A stretch of DNA of 64,000 nt. Origin: Paraburkholderia susongensis. GTDB taxonomy: Bacteria; Pseudomonadota; Gammaproteobacteria; Burkholderiales; Burkholderiaceae. Below, one piece after another: positions 23,603 to 34,528 of this stretch. The first letter of the stretch is position 1. Each line of letters opens with the position of its first letter. The notes below the pieces were generated by a model that saw nothing but the letters and a program-made list of their open reading frames with translations, made no database searches and was not told the origin of the DNA. The position numbers were made by a program, and so were the translations under genes. The stretch lies in assembly GCF_900177725.1 (NCBI RefSeq), contig NZ_FXAT01000002.1, positions 829,135 through 893,134 on the forward strand, written 5' to 3'.

Positions 23603-25621
23603 CTAGGGATGCCGAATGTAGTCCACCAGCGCGATCGTATAAGCATCCGGCTTGCGGTCGATCAGGCTCACGCCGATCGCCACCAGAAACCCCGCCGGCA
23701 CCCCGAACACACCCGAGCTGATCGGCTCGATGCCGAACCAGCGCGCGCCCGTGAAGCCCGTCATCTGCGTGAAGAACGGATACGTCGACACGATGTAGTA
23801 GATGCACACGACGAGCCCCGCCACCATGCCCGCCACCGCGCCGAGCCGCGTCGTGCGTTTCCAGAACACGCCGAGCACGAGCACCGGGAACAGGCTCGAC
23901 GCCGCCAGCGAAAACGCCGCGCCGACCAGAAACAGAATATTGCCGGTATTCAACGACGCCACGTACGACGCAAACAGCGCCACCCCGAGCAGCAGAATCT
24001 TCGAGATCGTCACGCGCCGCTGGCTCGACGCACCGGGATCGACCATGTGGTAATACACGTCGTGCGACAGCGCATTCGCGATCGTCAGCAGCAGACCATC
24101 CGCGGTCGACAGCGCCGCGGCGAGCGCGCCGGCCGCGATCAGGCCCGACATCACATACGGCAGCCCCGCGATCTCCGGCGCGGCAAGCACGACCATGTCC
24201 GGCTGCATCTGGATCTCGCTCCAGCGCACGATACCGTCGCCGTTCGTATCGGCGAGGCTGATGAGGCTCGGCTCGACCTTGCGCCATTGCATGAGCCATT
24301 GCGGCAGATCGGCGAAGTGGTGGCCGACGAGATTCGTCAGAATCTCGTACTTGATCAGCACGGCGAGCACAGGCACGGTCAGATAGAACAGCGCGACGAA
24401 GAAGAGCGTCCAGCCGACCGAGCGGCGCGCCGACGCGACCGAGGTCGTCGTGTTGTAGCGCGTGAGGATATGCGGCAAGCTCGCCGTGCCGAGCGAGAGG
24501 CACAGCAGCAGCGAAAGAAAGTTGCGCGTGTGCGTGCTGCGGTCTTCATCGCCGACAGCGGGAAACGGCTCGTGCATCGGCACCGGCGCGGCCGCGCGCA
24601 TGAGCATGTCCTCGCGCTGCTGGGTCCAGACGATCTGCGCGGCGGCGGCATCGCGCGGAAACTGCTCGAGCGCTCGTTCGCGTTCCTTGATCTCGCGCAA
24701 CGGACCATTGTGGCGGCGCAGATCGGCCACTTCCTGCGTGAGCCGCTGCTTCTCGTCGGCGAACGATTGCGGCAGCGTGTCGAGCCGCAACTGCATCAGC
24801 GCGGCGCGGCGTCGATAGTCGTCGCGCACGCGCTGTTCGAGCGGCGCGTCGCGCACTTCTTTCTCGAGCCCTTCCATGCGCTCCATCAAACGTCCGTAGT
24901 TGAACTGCGGCACCCAGCCGAGGCCGTCCTTGTGCGCGATCATCGATACAGGTATCAGGATGGCGGCGATCAGGATGATGTACTGCGCGACCTGGGTCCA
25001 CGTGACCGCGCGCATGCCGCCGAGAAACGAGCACACGAGAATGCCCGCGAGTCCGCAGAAAATGCCGACCGCGAAATCGACACCGATAAAACGCGTCGCG
25101 ATCAAACCCACGCCCTGAATCTGCGCGACCAGATAAACGAACGAGCACAGGATCGCGGCAAGCGCCGCGAGTCCGCGCACCGCGTTGCTCGAAAAACGCG
25201 TGCCGAGAAAATCGGGAATCGTGTAGCGCGCGAGCTTGCGCACATACGGCGCGAGCAGGAACGCGACGAGACAGTAGCCGCCCGTCCAACCCATCAGATA
25301 CGCGAGGCCGTCGTAGCCGGTCGCGTAGATCGAGCCGGCAAGACCGATGAACGACGCGGCCGAAAGCCAGTCGGCCGCGGTCGCCATGCCGTTGAACGCC
25401 GACGGCACGCGCCGCCCCGCCACGTAGTATTCGACCAGATCGGAGGTGCGCGACAGCACGCCGATCACCGCATACACCGCGATCGGCACGAACAGGAACA
25501 CGTAGCCGATCCACACGCCGGGTCCAGTGGTGCGCTCGATACGCCACATCACGTAGACGAAGAGCAGAAAGCCGAGCGTATAGAGCGCGTACGAGCGGAT
25601 CAGCCGGTGCGTGAGCTTCAT
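23603..25621 (-). CDS. Sodium:solute symporter (VC_2705 / acetate-permease-like)
   Basis: This protein of 672 residues is a solute:sodium symporter with the sequence YYVAGRRVPSAFNGMATAAD and many membrane helices. A hydrophilic, helical insert spans residues about 238-360 (MEGLEKEVRDAPLEQRVRDD), typical of the VC_2705 subfamily. Residues 458-469 (DTNGDGIVRWSE) form a perfect EF-hand calcium loop. The next gene encodes DUF4212, its usual small partner, then acs, so the cargo is probably acetate or another short carboxylate. Start ATG at 25621, four bases after the DUF4212 stop. Confidence 0.9.
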   Translation of the reverse strand: MKLTHRLIRSYALYTLGFLLFVYVMWRIERTTGPGVWIGYVFLFVPIAVYAVIGVLSRTSDLVEYYVAGRRVPSAFNGMATAADWLSAASFIGLAGSIYATGYDGLAYLMGWTGGYCLVAFLLAPYVRKLARYTIPDFLGTRFSSNAVRGLAALAAILCSFVYLVAQIQGVGLIATRFIGVDFAVGIFCGLAGILVCSFLGGMRAVTWTQVAQYIILIAAILIPVSMIAHKDGLGWVPQFNYGRLMERMEGLEKEVRDAPLEQRVRDDYRRRAALMQLRLDTLPQSFADEKQRLTQEVADLRRHNGPLREIKERERALEQFPRDAAAAQIVWTQQREDMLMRAAAPVPMHEPFPAVGDEDRSTHTRNFLSLLLCLSLGTASLPHILTRYNTTTSVASARRSVGWTLFFVALFYLTVPVLAVLIKYEILTNLVGHHFADLPQWLMQWRKVEPSLISLADTNGDGIVRWSEIQMQPDMVVLAAPEIAGLPYVMSGLIAAGALAAALSTADGLLLTIANALSHDVYYHMVDPGASSQRRVTISKILLLGVALFASYVASLNTGNILFLVGAAFSLAASSLFPVLVLGVFWKRTTRLGAVAGMVAGLVVCIYYIVSTYPFFTQMTGFTGARWFGIEPISSGVFGVPAGFLVAIGVSLIDRKPDAYTIALVDYIRHP

Positions 25622-25625
25622 CGGC

Positions 25626-26042
25626 TCAGCGTCCGCGCGCGGCGGGCGCGTTTGCGTCGGCGCTCGCGCCGGCTGTGCTATTGCCCGTGGAATCGGCGTT
25701 GGCGCGCTGCTTCGAATCCGCTTCGAGCGCGCGCTGCAACTGGCGGTCGGCGCGCTGCATCAGCACGATATACACGACGATCAGCGCGAGGTAGATCAGG
25801 ATCGCGCCCTGCGCGCCGAAATAGAACGGCAGCCTGAAGCCGCCTACGCGTATCTGCGCGAGCGTCGGCGCGAGCAGCGGCAGCACGAACGACACGATGA
25901 AGCCGAGGGTCATCAGCGCCGCGATCAGCACGAGGTTGAAACGCCAGTACTTGCGATGCGCAAGCGCCATCGCCGCCGAGACCGGTGGCGGTTCGGGCGC
26001 GGGGTTCAGCGTGGCGTGGGAGGAAGGGTGTGGCGCGGTCAT
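25626..26042 (-). CDS. DUF4212 membrane protein, symporter small subunit
   Basis: The 138-residue protein starting MTAPHPSSHATLNPAPEPPP has two membrane helices (FNLVLIAALMTLGFIVSFVL and GAQGAILIYLALIVVYIVL) around a short loop, the DUF4212 layout. DUF4212 proteins are encoded with VC_2705-type symporters and presumably form a complex with them. An upstream ATG at 26201 would add 53 residues unlike the family; neither start has a strong ribosome site. The gene is four bases before the symporter and about 200 bp downstream of acs. Confidence 0.8.
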   Translation of the reverse strand: MTAPHPSSHATLNPAPEPPPVSAAMALAHRKYWRFNLVLIAALMTLGFIVSFVLPLLAPTLAQIRVGGFRLPFYFGAQGAILIYLALIVVYIVLMQRADRQLQRALEADSKQRANADSTGNSTAGASADANAPAARGR

Positions 26043-26245
26043 GCGCCTATGTATCAAAAAGGCATCGGGCAGGCAATCGGGATTGTCCGCGCGACGATGC
26101 CGCTCAGGCGGGTTGGCTCGATCTGATTCGCTCGACCCGAAGCCTCTCGAATCAGTGATGAGCGGGTCTGCGCATCGCAACCGGGAGCGTATCGACAACA
26201 CACTCCCGCCGCTTGCGCAGCCCCGCTCGCGACATCAAAGCCTGC

Positions 26246-28228
<1,983 letters not shown>

Positions 28229-29112
28229 CGACAACCCCTTGGTGAAGATGAAACGTAAAACCCGTACCGGCGCGCGTGGCGCACCTTATCCTGTTGACGC
28301 CGCAACGAACGGCGCTGCCTCCCGCTCTCCCACTCCCGCCGCGCCGCCGAGCGTACCCGTGCGGCAATGCAGCATCGATGCGTGCAGGCAGGCTGGCCGT
28401 TCTGCCCGAACTTGCAGGCTCAAAGATAAGCGCTGCAACTTACCGGCCACTTACGCGCCCGGCGTTGAACGACGAGCGAAAACCCTTATACCTTCGACCT
28501 GGACCTTCCATGACCTTAGGCGCTCGCCGGACAGCACGCGCGGCGAACACGCGGCCCATCCGGCAATGCGCAGCGATGCTGCGCCACGCGTCATACTGCA
28601 TTGGCTCATCGAGTCCTGCACACGATGAACACATCGCATATCGCGATCCCATCCGCATGCAACGCTTTCCCGCCGTGCCCAACTGTACCCGAGCGTCGTG
28701 CTTTTACGCTGGCTTGCACGGCCTCTTACAATGCTAACTGAACTAGCCGTCCGGATTCCAGCTTGAATCGCGACGGCCTGTTTCTTCACGGCGCCCCGTC
28801 CCGCATGCGCCCCTCGGGTCCTGCTCACGTCCGCCTCATGTGCCCTCGCCGGCCTTTCATCTGCCCGCCGCGCGGCAGCCAATTCGACCGACGCTGTACA
28901 ATAGCGCGCCCGACGCGGGTTTCGCGGCCTTTCGTGGCCGTGTAGCACACCGTCGGCGCCTGGTTTGCGTGCCGGGCGCGCCTTCGAGCCGGATGCTCGA
29001 ACCGTCTCCCGATCCGCGAGCCTGACTCATGTGCGCCAGCGGCATGCCGTCCGGCGCATTGGTCCGTGTTCCGTCATCCGCGTTTCATCTGCATTTCATC
29101 TGACTCTTGCCC
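28229..29112. other. Long stretch without a convincing gene
   Basis: This 884-bp region separates divergent acs and the YqhA-like gene. Overlapping frames (28276-28737, 28451-28948 minus, 28440-28682 minus) have no family resemblance or ribosome site. TACAAT-like -10 boxes occur near 28727 and 28893, so it should hold promoters for both flanking genes. It could also hide a small RNA. Confidence 0.4.
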
Positions 29113-29727
29113 ATGTCCGCTTCGCGACCCGACTCCACCCGTCAACGCCGCCCGATGCGTCCGCTGCCCGTCATCATTTTCATGAGCCGCTGGCTGCAGG
29201 TGCCGCTGTATCTGGGCCTGATCGTCGCGCAGGCGGTCTACGTCGTGCTGTTCCTCAAGGAAGTCTGGCATCTGGTCGCGGAGTCGATGAAGCTCGACGA
29301 AACCAACGTCATGCTCGTCGTGCTGAGCCTGATCGACGTGGTCATGATCTCGAACCTGCTCATCATGGTCATCATCGGCGGGTATGAAACGTTCGTGTCG
29401 CGCCTGAACCTCGATGGTCATCCGGACGAACCGGAGTGGCTCGATCACGTGAACGCCGGTGTGCTGAAAGTGAAACTGTCGATGGCGCTCATCAGCATTT
29501 CGTCCATCCATCTGCTGAAGACCTTCATCAGCCCCGACCAGAACACGACCCACACGATCATGTGGCAGGTGACCATCCACGTGGCGTTCCTTATTTCGGC
29601 GCTCGTGATGGCGCTCGTCGACCGCCTCACCACGCACACGCATCCCAAACATTTCGAAGAGTCCGCGGCGCCACTGCACGCCGTGGGCGGCATCAAAGGT
29701 TCCACTCCCCTGAAGGCGCAAGACTGA
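29113..29727 (+). CDS. UPF0114 / TIGR00645 (YqhA-like) membrane protein
   Basis: This 204-residue inner-membrane protein has four hydrophobic helices (RWLQVPLYLGLIVAQAVYVV; MLVVLSLIDVVMISNLLIMV; KLSMALISISSIHLLKTFIS; and TIHVAFLISALVMALVD). Between them is the conserved GGYETFVSRL. This matches YqhA of E. coli, a protein of unknown function. The ATG at 29113 replaces a TTG two codons upstream. It is 51 bp before the fumarase gene, in the same direction, and may be cotranscribed with it. Confidence 0.88.
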   Translation: MSASRPDSTRQRRPMRPLPVIIFMSRWLQVPLYLGLIVAQAVYVVLFLKEVWHLVAESMKLDETNVMLVVLSLIDVVMISNLLIMVIIGGYETFVSRLNLDGHPDEPEWLDHVNAGVLKVKLSMALISISSIHLLKTFISPDQNTTHTIMWQVTIHVAFLISALVMALVDRLTTHTHPKHFEESAAPLHAVGGIKGSTPLKAQD

Positions 29728-29778
29728 CCGCACCGCATCGCGATCCGACAACAAGCGCCACTCCCCACTGAGCTAGCC

Positions 29779-31302
29779 ATGACCGTCATCAAACAGGAAG
29801 ACCTGATTCAGAGCATTGCTGATTCGCTGCAGTACATCAGCTACTACCATCCGCTCGACTACATCGAAGCCCTCGGCCGCGCCTACGAACTCGAACAGAG
29901 CCCGGCCGCGAAAGACGCGATCGCGCAGATTCTCACCAACAGCCGCATGTGCGCCGAAGGCAAGCGCCCGATCTGCCAGGACACCGGCATCGTCACGGTG
30001 TTCGTGAAGGTCGGCATGGATGTGCGCTGGGACGGCGCGACGATGAGCGTCACCGACATGATCAACGAAGGCGTGCGCCGCGGTTATCTGAACCCGGACA
30101 ACGTGCTGCGCGCATCGATCGTGAGCCCGCCCGAAGGCGCGCGCAAGAACACCAAGGACAACACGCCGGCCGTGATCCACTACGAGATCGTGCCGGGCGA
30201 CAAGGTCGATGTGCAGGTTGCAGCGAAGGGCGGCGGCTCGGAGAACAAGTCGAAGTTCGCGATGCTGAACCCGTCGGATTCGATCGTCGACTGGATTCTG
30301 AAGACCGTGCCGACGATGGGCGCGGGCTGGTGCCCGCCGGGCATGCTCGGCATCGGCATCGGCGGCACCGCTGAGAAGGCGATGCTGATGGCGAAGGAAT
30401 CGCTGATGGACCCGATCGACATTCAAGACGTGATCGCACGCGGCCCGCAGGACTGGATCGAAGAGCTGCGCGTCGAGCTGCATGAGAAGGTCAACGCGCT
30501 CGGCATCGGCGCGCAGGGTCTCGGCGGTCTCGCCACCGTGCTCGACGTGAAGATCATGGCCGCGCCGACGCACGCTGCATCGAAGCCGATCGCGATCATC
30601 CCGAACTGCGCGGCGACGCGTCACGCGCACTTCACGCTCGACGGCTCGGGCGTCGCGAAACTCGAAGCGCCGTCGCTCGACGCATGGCCGAAGGTGCAGT
30701 GGGAACCGGACACGGAAAAGAGCAAGCGCGTCGATCTGAACACGCTGACGCCGGAAGAAGTTGCCGGCTGGAAGCCGGGCCAGACGCTGCTACTGTCGGG
30801 CAAGATGTTGACGGGCCGCGACGCCGCGCACAAGCGCATCGCCGACATGCTCGCGAAGGGCGAAAAGCTGCCGGTCGACTTCACGAACCGCGTGATCTAC
30901 TACGTCGGCCCGGTCGATCCGGTGCGCGACGAAGCCGTCGGCCCGGCAGGCCCGACCACCGCGACGCGCATGGACAAGTTCACCGAGACGATGCTCGCGC
31001 AAACCGGCCTCATTTCGATGATCGGCAAGGCCGAGCGCGGCCCGGTCGCGATCGAGGCGATCAAGAAGCACAAGGCCGCGTATCTGATGGCCGTGGGCGG
31101 CGCCGCGTACCTCGTGTCGAAGGCGATCCGCAGCGCGAAGGTGCTCGCGTTCGAAGACCTCGGCATGGAAGCGATCTACGAATTCGACGTGCAGGACATG
31201 CCGGTCACGGTCGCGGTCGATTCGAACGGCACCTCGGTACACCAGACTGGCCCGAAGGAATGGCAGGCGAAGATCGGCAAGATTCCGGTCGCCACGGCTT
31301 AA
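29779..31302 (+). CDS. fumA: Fumarate hydratase, class I (iron-sulfur)
   Basis: This 507-residue enzyme hydrates fumarate to malate in the TCA cycle. Three cysteines expected to hold the [4Fe-4S] cluster are at 66 (KRPICQDTG), 185 (GAGWCPPG) and 277 (IIPNCAATRH). The N-terminal alpha and C-terminal beta parts are fused, as in E. coli FumA/FumB. GGSENKSKFAMLNPSDS is a typical active-site segment. A clear terminator follows. The enzyme is oxygen- and iron-sensitive, consistent with iron genes nearby. Confidence 0.93.
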   Translation: MTVIKQEDLIQSIADSLQYISYYHPLDYIEALGRAYELEQSPAAKDAIAQILTNSRMCAEGKRPICQDTGIVTVFVKVGMDVRWDGATMSVTDMINEGVRRGYLNPDNVLRASIVSPPEGARKNTKDNTPAVIHYEIVPGDKVDVQVAAKGGGSENKSKFAMLNPSDSIVDWILKTVPTMGAGWCPPGMLGIGIGGTAEKAMLMAKESLMDPIDIQDVIARGPQDWIEELRVELHEKVNALGIGAQGLGGLATVLDVKIMAAPTHAASKPIAIIPNCAATRHAHFTLDGSGVAKLEAPSLDAWPKVQWEPDTEKSKRVDLNTLTPEEVAGWKPGQTLLLSGKMLTGRDAAHKRIADMLAKGEKLPVDFTNRVIYYVGPVDPVRDEAVGPAGPTTATRMDKFTETMLAQTGLISMIGKAERGPVAIEAIKKHKAAYLMAVGGAAYLVSKAIRSAKVLAFEDLGMEAIYEFDVQDMPVTVAVDSNGTSVHQTGPKEWQAKIGKIPVATA

Positions 31303-31339
31303 TGATTCGCAGTTAGCGCCACTCAGGCAAGTCGCAAAG

Positions 31340-31363
31340 CCGGGGCCGCGGTCCCGGTTTTTT
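31340..31363 (+). terminator. Terminator after fumarase
   Basis: CCGGG and CCCGG arms with a GC-rich loop followed by a T-rich tail, 37 bp after the stop. Confidence 0.8.
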
Positions 31364-31500
31364 ATTGCCGCGCGCCATGCGTGTGCAATGCGGCGTGCGA
31401 AGGCGGCAACATTGCCTGAAGTTGTGCCGGTTTCCTTGGCTTTTTCAGGTATGGCGTTTATTGTTGTTGGAAATTCAAGGTCTCCACATAAGGAAATAAC

Positions 31501-31980
31501 ATGCAAGGCGACAAGAAAGTTCTCGAGTATCTGAACGCGCAGCTCAAGAACGAGCTGACCGCGATCAATCAGTACTTCCTGCACGCGCGGATGTACAAGC
31601 ACTGGGGCCTCGACAAACTCGGCAAGCATGAATACGACGAGTCGATCGGCGAAATGAAGCATGCCGACATGCTGATCGAGCGCATTTTCATGCTCGACGG
31701 TTTGCCGAATCTGCAGGATCTGCACAAGCTGCTGATCGGCGAGGAAACCAAAGAGATCCTCGAATGCGATCTGAAGCTCGAACAGATTTCGCAAAACACC
31801 TGCAAGGAAGCAATCGTGTATTGCGAATCAGTCCGCGATTTCATCTCGCGCGAAATCTTCACGAAGATTCTCGACGACACTGAAGAGCATATCGACTGGC
31901 TCGAAACCCAACTCGACCTGATCGACAAGGTCGGTATCCAGAACTATCAGCAAAGCGGGATGGGCTCGGTCGAATCCTGA
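31501..31980 (+). CDS. bfr: Bacterioferritin
   Basis: This 159-residue four-helix iron-storage subunit oxidises Fe(II) and stores Fe(III) in a 24-mer shell. Ferroxidase ligands E18, E51 and H54 are visible, and Met52 (GEMKHAD) is the heme ligand. A C-terminal [15 protein letters not shown] segment ([15 protein letters not shown]) is normal. AAGGAAATAAC precedes the ATG. The reductase partner Bfd is 1.2 kb downstream. Expression probably rises when iron is plentiful, but no Fur box is seen directly before it. Confidence 0.95.
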   Translation: MQGDKKVLEYLNAQLKNELTAINQYFLHARMYKHWGLDKLGKHEYDESIGEMKHADMLIERIFMLDGLPNLQDLHKLLIGEETKEILECDLKLEQISQNTCKEAIVYCESVRDFISREIFTKILDDTEEHIDWLETQLDLIDKVGIQNYQQSGMGSVES

Positions 31981-32094
31981 TCGAAGCACGCTGAGCTATC
32001 CGGCGCGGCGGCGCAAGCGTTCGCTCGTCTGCGAGCGCATCTGCGTTCGAGAAGAACCGCGCCGCACGTTGCGTCACGCACGTTCTCTCTGCCT

Positions 32095-32979
32095 ATGTCT
32101 GCACAATCGCAGTCCCCGACGGTCCGGACCTTTACCGCTGGCGCCGCGCCGCAAGCGCCGATCGGCATTTTCGATTCCGGGCTGGGCGGTCTGTCGGTGC
32201 TGCGGGCGGTCCGTGCGCAACTGCCTGACGAAGCGATCCTGTATGTCGCCGATTCGCTGTATGCGCCCTATGGCGAGCGCGATGACGATTTCATCGCCGA
32301 CCGCACGCTCGCCATCGGCGAATGGCTGATGGGGCAAGGCGCGAAAGCGCTGGTGGTCGCGTGCAACACGGCCACTGCGCAGTCGATCGCATTGGTTCGC
32401 GAAAAGCTGCCGATTCCGCTGATCGGCGTCGAACCCGGCATCAAACCCGCCGCGCTGCAGTCGAAAAGCCGTGTCGCCGGCGTGCTCGCCACGCAAGCGA
32501 CGTTGCGCAGCGCCCGCTTTCAGGGGCTGCTCGAGCGCTACGCCGCCGATTGCCGCTTTCTGTGTCAGCCGGGGCATGGGCTCGTGCAGGCGGTCGAGCG
32601 CTGCGACGTCGGCTCGGCGGAATTGCGCGCGCTCCTGCGCAGCTATCTCGAGCCGATGCTCGATGCAGGCGCCGACACCCTCGTGCTCGGCTGCACCCAC
32701 TACCCGTTTCTCGATGCGGCGATCCGCGACATCGTCGGCGACCGGCTCGCGCTGATCGACACGAGCGTGGCGATCGCGCGTCAACTGGAGCGCGTGCTGG
32801 CGCAGCACGGCCTGCGCACCGCGCCTGGCGCGGGCGCCCTGCTGCCGCGCTTCTATTCCACCGACGACGGCCTCCACCAGCAACAGCTCGCCGCGAGCCT
32901 GCTGCGCATCGAAGCGGCCGTCGAACAGGTGCGAATTCCATCGCGCCGGACGGCCGGGCCGGATTCGCGGGCAGCGTAA
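32095..32979 (+). CDS. murI: Glutamate racemase
   Basis: This 294-residue cytoplasmic enzyme makes D-glutamate for peptidoglycan. It has IGIFDSGLGGLSVLRAV, the first catalytic Cys in VVACNTATAQS, and the second in VLGCTHYPFL. Length is typical. Upstream, 31981-32094 has no gene. No cell-wall operon surrounds it; a stand-alone murI between bfr and bfd is common in Burkholderiaceae as far as I recall. Confidence 0.95.
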   Translation: MSAQSQSPTVRTFTAGAAPQAPIGIFDSGLGGLSVLRAVRAQLPDEAILYVADSLYAPYGERDDDFIADRTLAIGEWLMGQGAKALVVACNTATAQSIALVREKLPIPLIGVEPGIKPAALQSKSRVAGVLATQATLRSARFQGLLERYAADCRFLCQPGHGLVQAVERCDVGSAELRALLRSYLEPMLDAGADTLVLGCTHYPFLDAAIRDIVGDRLALIDTSVAIARQLERVLAQHGLRTAPGAGALLPRFYSTDDGLHQQQLAASLLRIEAAVEQVRIPSRRTAGPDSRAA

Positions 32980-33169
32980 GGGGCGGTGGGCCCGCGGGCG
33001 CTGGGTTAGCGGGCCTCGGGCCTTTCTGGGTCTGTCCCACGCCTGTCGCCCCCACTCCAGCGCCGCCGCCAGCCATTCCGACGCGCTTTTCCCTCCGACG
33101 AAACCCCTCCTAAGATTCTGGTTTTGTTACAAAAAATCATCGATGGCACTTGCCAAACGGACCAAACAA

Positions 33170-33188
33170 AATGATAATAATTCGCATT
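33170..33188 (+). promoter_or_regulatory. Fur box before bfd
   Basis: AATGATAATAATTCGCATT closely matches the betaproteobacterial Fur consensus AATGAGAATNATTCTCATT. It ends 10 bp before the bfd start, so Fur bound with iron should repress bfd and perhaps the tonB cluster. Confidence 0.8.
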
Positions 33189-33198
33189 AACGTTAGCT

Positions 33199-33462
33199 AT
33201 GACGCCTGCCATGATCGTCTGTGTCTGCAAATCCGTTTCCGACCGAACCATCCGCTCCTCGATCGCGGATGGCATCGACTCGTTCGATGAGCTTCAGTTC
33301 GAGCTTGGCGTCGCATCCTGCTGCGGCCGGTGCGAGGAATCGGTGCGCGACGTCATGCTGCAAAGCGGCGTTTGCGCGAGCCGCTGCGGCGTTGCCGAGC
33401 ATCATCATGGGCAAGTCGTGGAAATGGTCGCGGTGACGTTCTACGAGCGCAAGGCAGCCTGA
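33199..33462 (+). CDS. bfd: Bacterioferritin-associated ferredoxin
   Basis: This 87-residue [2Fe-2S] protein binds bacterioferritin and supplies electrons to release stored iron. The cluster cysteines are in IVCVCKSVSD and SCCGRCEESV, as in E. coli Bfd. The C-terminal tail with HHH and FYERKAA is longer than in E. coli. The family usually begins at MIVCVCK, so ATG at 33211 is a good alternative start. A strong Fur box lies just upstream. Confidence 0.9.
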   Translation: MTPAMIVCVCKSVSDRTIRSSIADGIDSFDELQFELGVASCCGRCEESVRDVMLQSGVCASRCGVAEHHHGQVVEMVAVTFYERKAA

Positions 33463-33655
33463 TTCCCGCTTTCGGCACACGGCGCGAGCCACACCCGCCA
33501 CGTTTGTTGCACCATGCTGTTCACGCATTTAATGTAACGTTTAATGCGACGCCAAGGCACCACGTAGTTCGCCGTACGCCTTGATCCCACTGCCGTCAGC
33601 AAGCCAGTATTCCTGCCAGCCAGCTACCCCGCTCATCCTGTGAAAGGAGTTCGAG

Positions 33656-33718
33656 ATGGAATTGCTGATTGGTTTCGTGACTACCCTGTTCATTTCGCTG
33701 CTGATTTTCCGAACATGA
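33656..33718 (+). CDS. Predicted 20-residue membrane peptide before tonB
   Basis: A 21-codon frame (MELLIGFVTTLFISLLIFRT) has an excellent ribosome site, AAAGGAG, six bases before its ATG and encodes almost pure transmembrane helix. It lies between bfd and tonB on the same strand and ends 50 bp before the TonB start. It may be a small membrane protein acting with TonB/ExbBD, or a leader whose translation controls tonB. No other gene explains this ribosome site. Confidence 0.5.
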   Translation: MELLIGFVTTLFISLLIFRT

Positions 33719-33767
33719 CGATGTCCTGTCTGACACGCCGCCCAGGCGGCGTGCTGCCACGCTAACC

Positions 33768-34502
33768 ATGCAGGTCCCGCACCCTGTTTCCGCTGGCGCT
33801 CCGCTGGCGTCACCCCCCCGTCAGAATTCGCGCGCGCTGACCGTCACCGCTGTGGTCGCGGCGATTCACGTCGCGTTGCTCGCCGTCATCATGATGCTGC
33901 GTCACGAACCCGCGCCGCCCGCGCTGGAATCGCACGTGATGACCGCGGAGTTGCTGCCGCCCGCGCCGACTGCCGCGCCCGTCGCGCTGCAATCGATCGC
34001 GCCGCCGCCCAAGCCGACGCCGCCGGTCCATACGAAGCCGAAGGTGCAGCCGAAGCCGGTCCCGACGCCTAAGCCCGCACCCACTCCGTTGCCGCAGGCC
34101 GACGCGCCGTCGCCGACGCCCGTCGCGGCGGCCGATCCGACGCCGCCAGCGCCCGCCGAGCCCGCGCAGCCGCCCGTGGCGGCCGCGCCCGCAATCGGCC
34201 GGCAGACGATGGAAATCGCCGCGCCGAAGAACGTCTCGCACGTCGAGTGCAACATCGCGCAGCCCGATTACCCGGCACTGTCGAGGCGGCGCGGCGAATC
34301 CGGCACCGCGTACGTGCGGTTCGTGGTCGGTTTGACGGGCAAGCTCGAGAGTGTCGAGTTGAAGAAAAGCAGCGGCTTCGATCGCCTCGATGACGCCGCG
34401 CTAGCCGCGGTGCGCGCGAGCGCCTGCAAGCCCTATCTCGAGAACGGCCAGCCCGTGCGAGCCGTGTACACCCAGCCTTTCAACTTCAATCTGACCGATT
34501 GA
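33768..34502 (+). CDS. tonB: TonB energy transducer
   Basis: This 244-residue protein has one N-terminal membrane anchor (ALTVTAVVAAIHVALLAVIM), a long Pro/Lys linker (PPPKPTPPVHTKPKVQPKPV) spanning the periplasm, and a C-terminal domain (PDYPALSRRRGESGTAYVRF) ending YTQPFNFNLTD. TonB transmits proton motive force from ExbB/ExbD to outer-membrane siderophore and heme receptors. exbB and exbD follow directly. Control is probably through the Fur box upstream of bfd. Confidence 0.95.
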   Translation: MQVPHPVSAGAPLASPPRQNSRALTVTAVVAAIHVALLAVIMMLRHEPAPPALESHVMTAELLPPAPTAAPVALQSIAPPPKPTPPVHTKPKVQPKPVPTPKPAPTPLPQADAPSPTPVAAADPTPPAPAEPAQPPVAAAPAIGRQTMEIAAPKNVSHVECNIAQPDYPALSRRRGESGTAYVRFVVGLTGKLESVELKKSSGFDRLDDAALAAVRASACKPYLENGQPVRAVYTQPFNFNLTD

Positions 34503-34528
34503 AGCAGATTTCAAAAACAGGAATTGCA

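Noticed and set aside
23609..25837. 742-codon plus-strand frame opposite the symporter
   Set aside because: Its translation is Arg/His-rich without known motifs and mirrors the symporter gene, which has clear membrane and family signatures.
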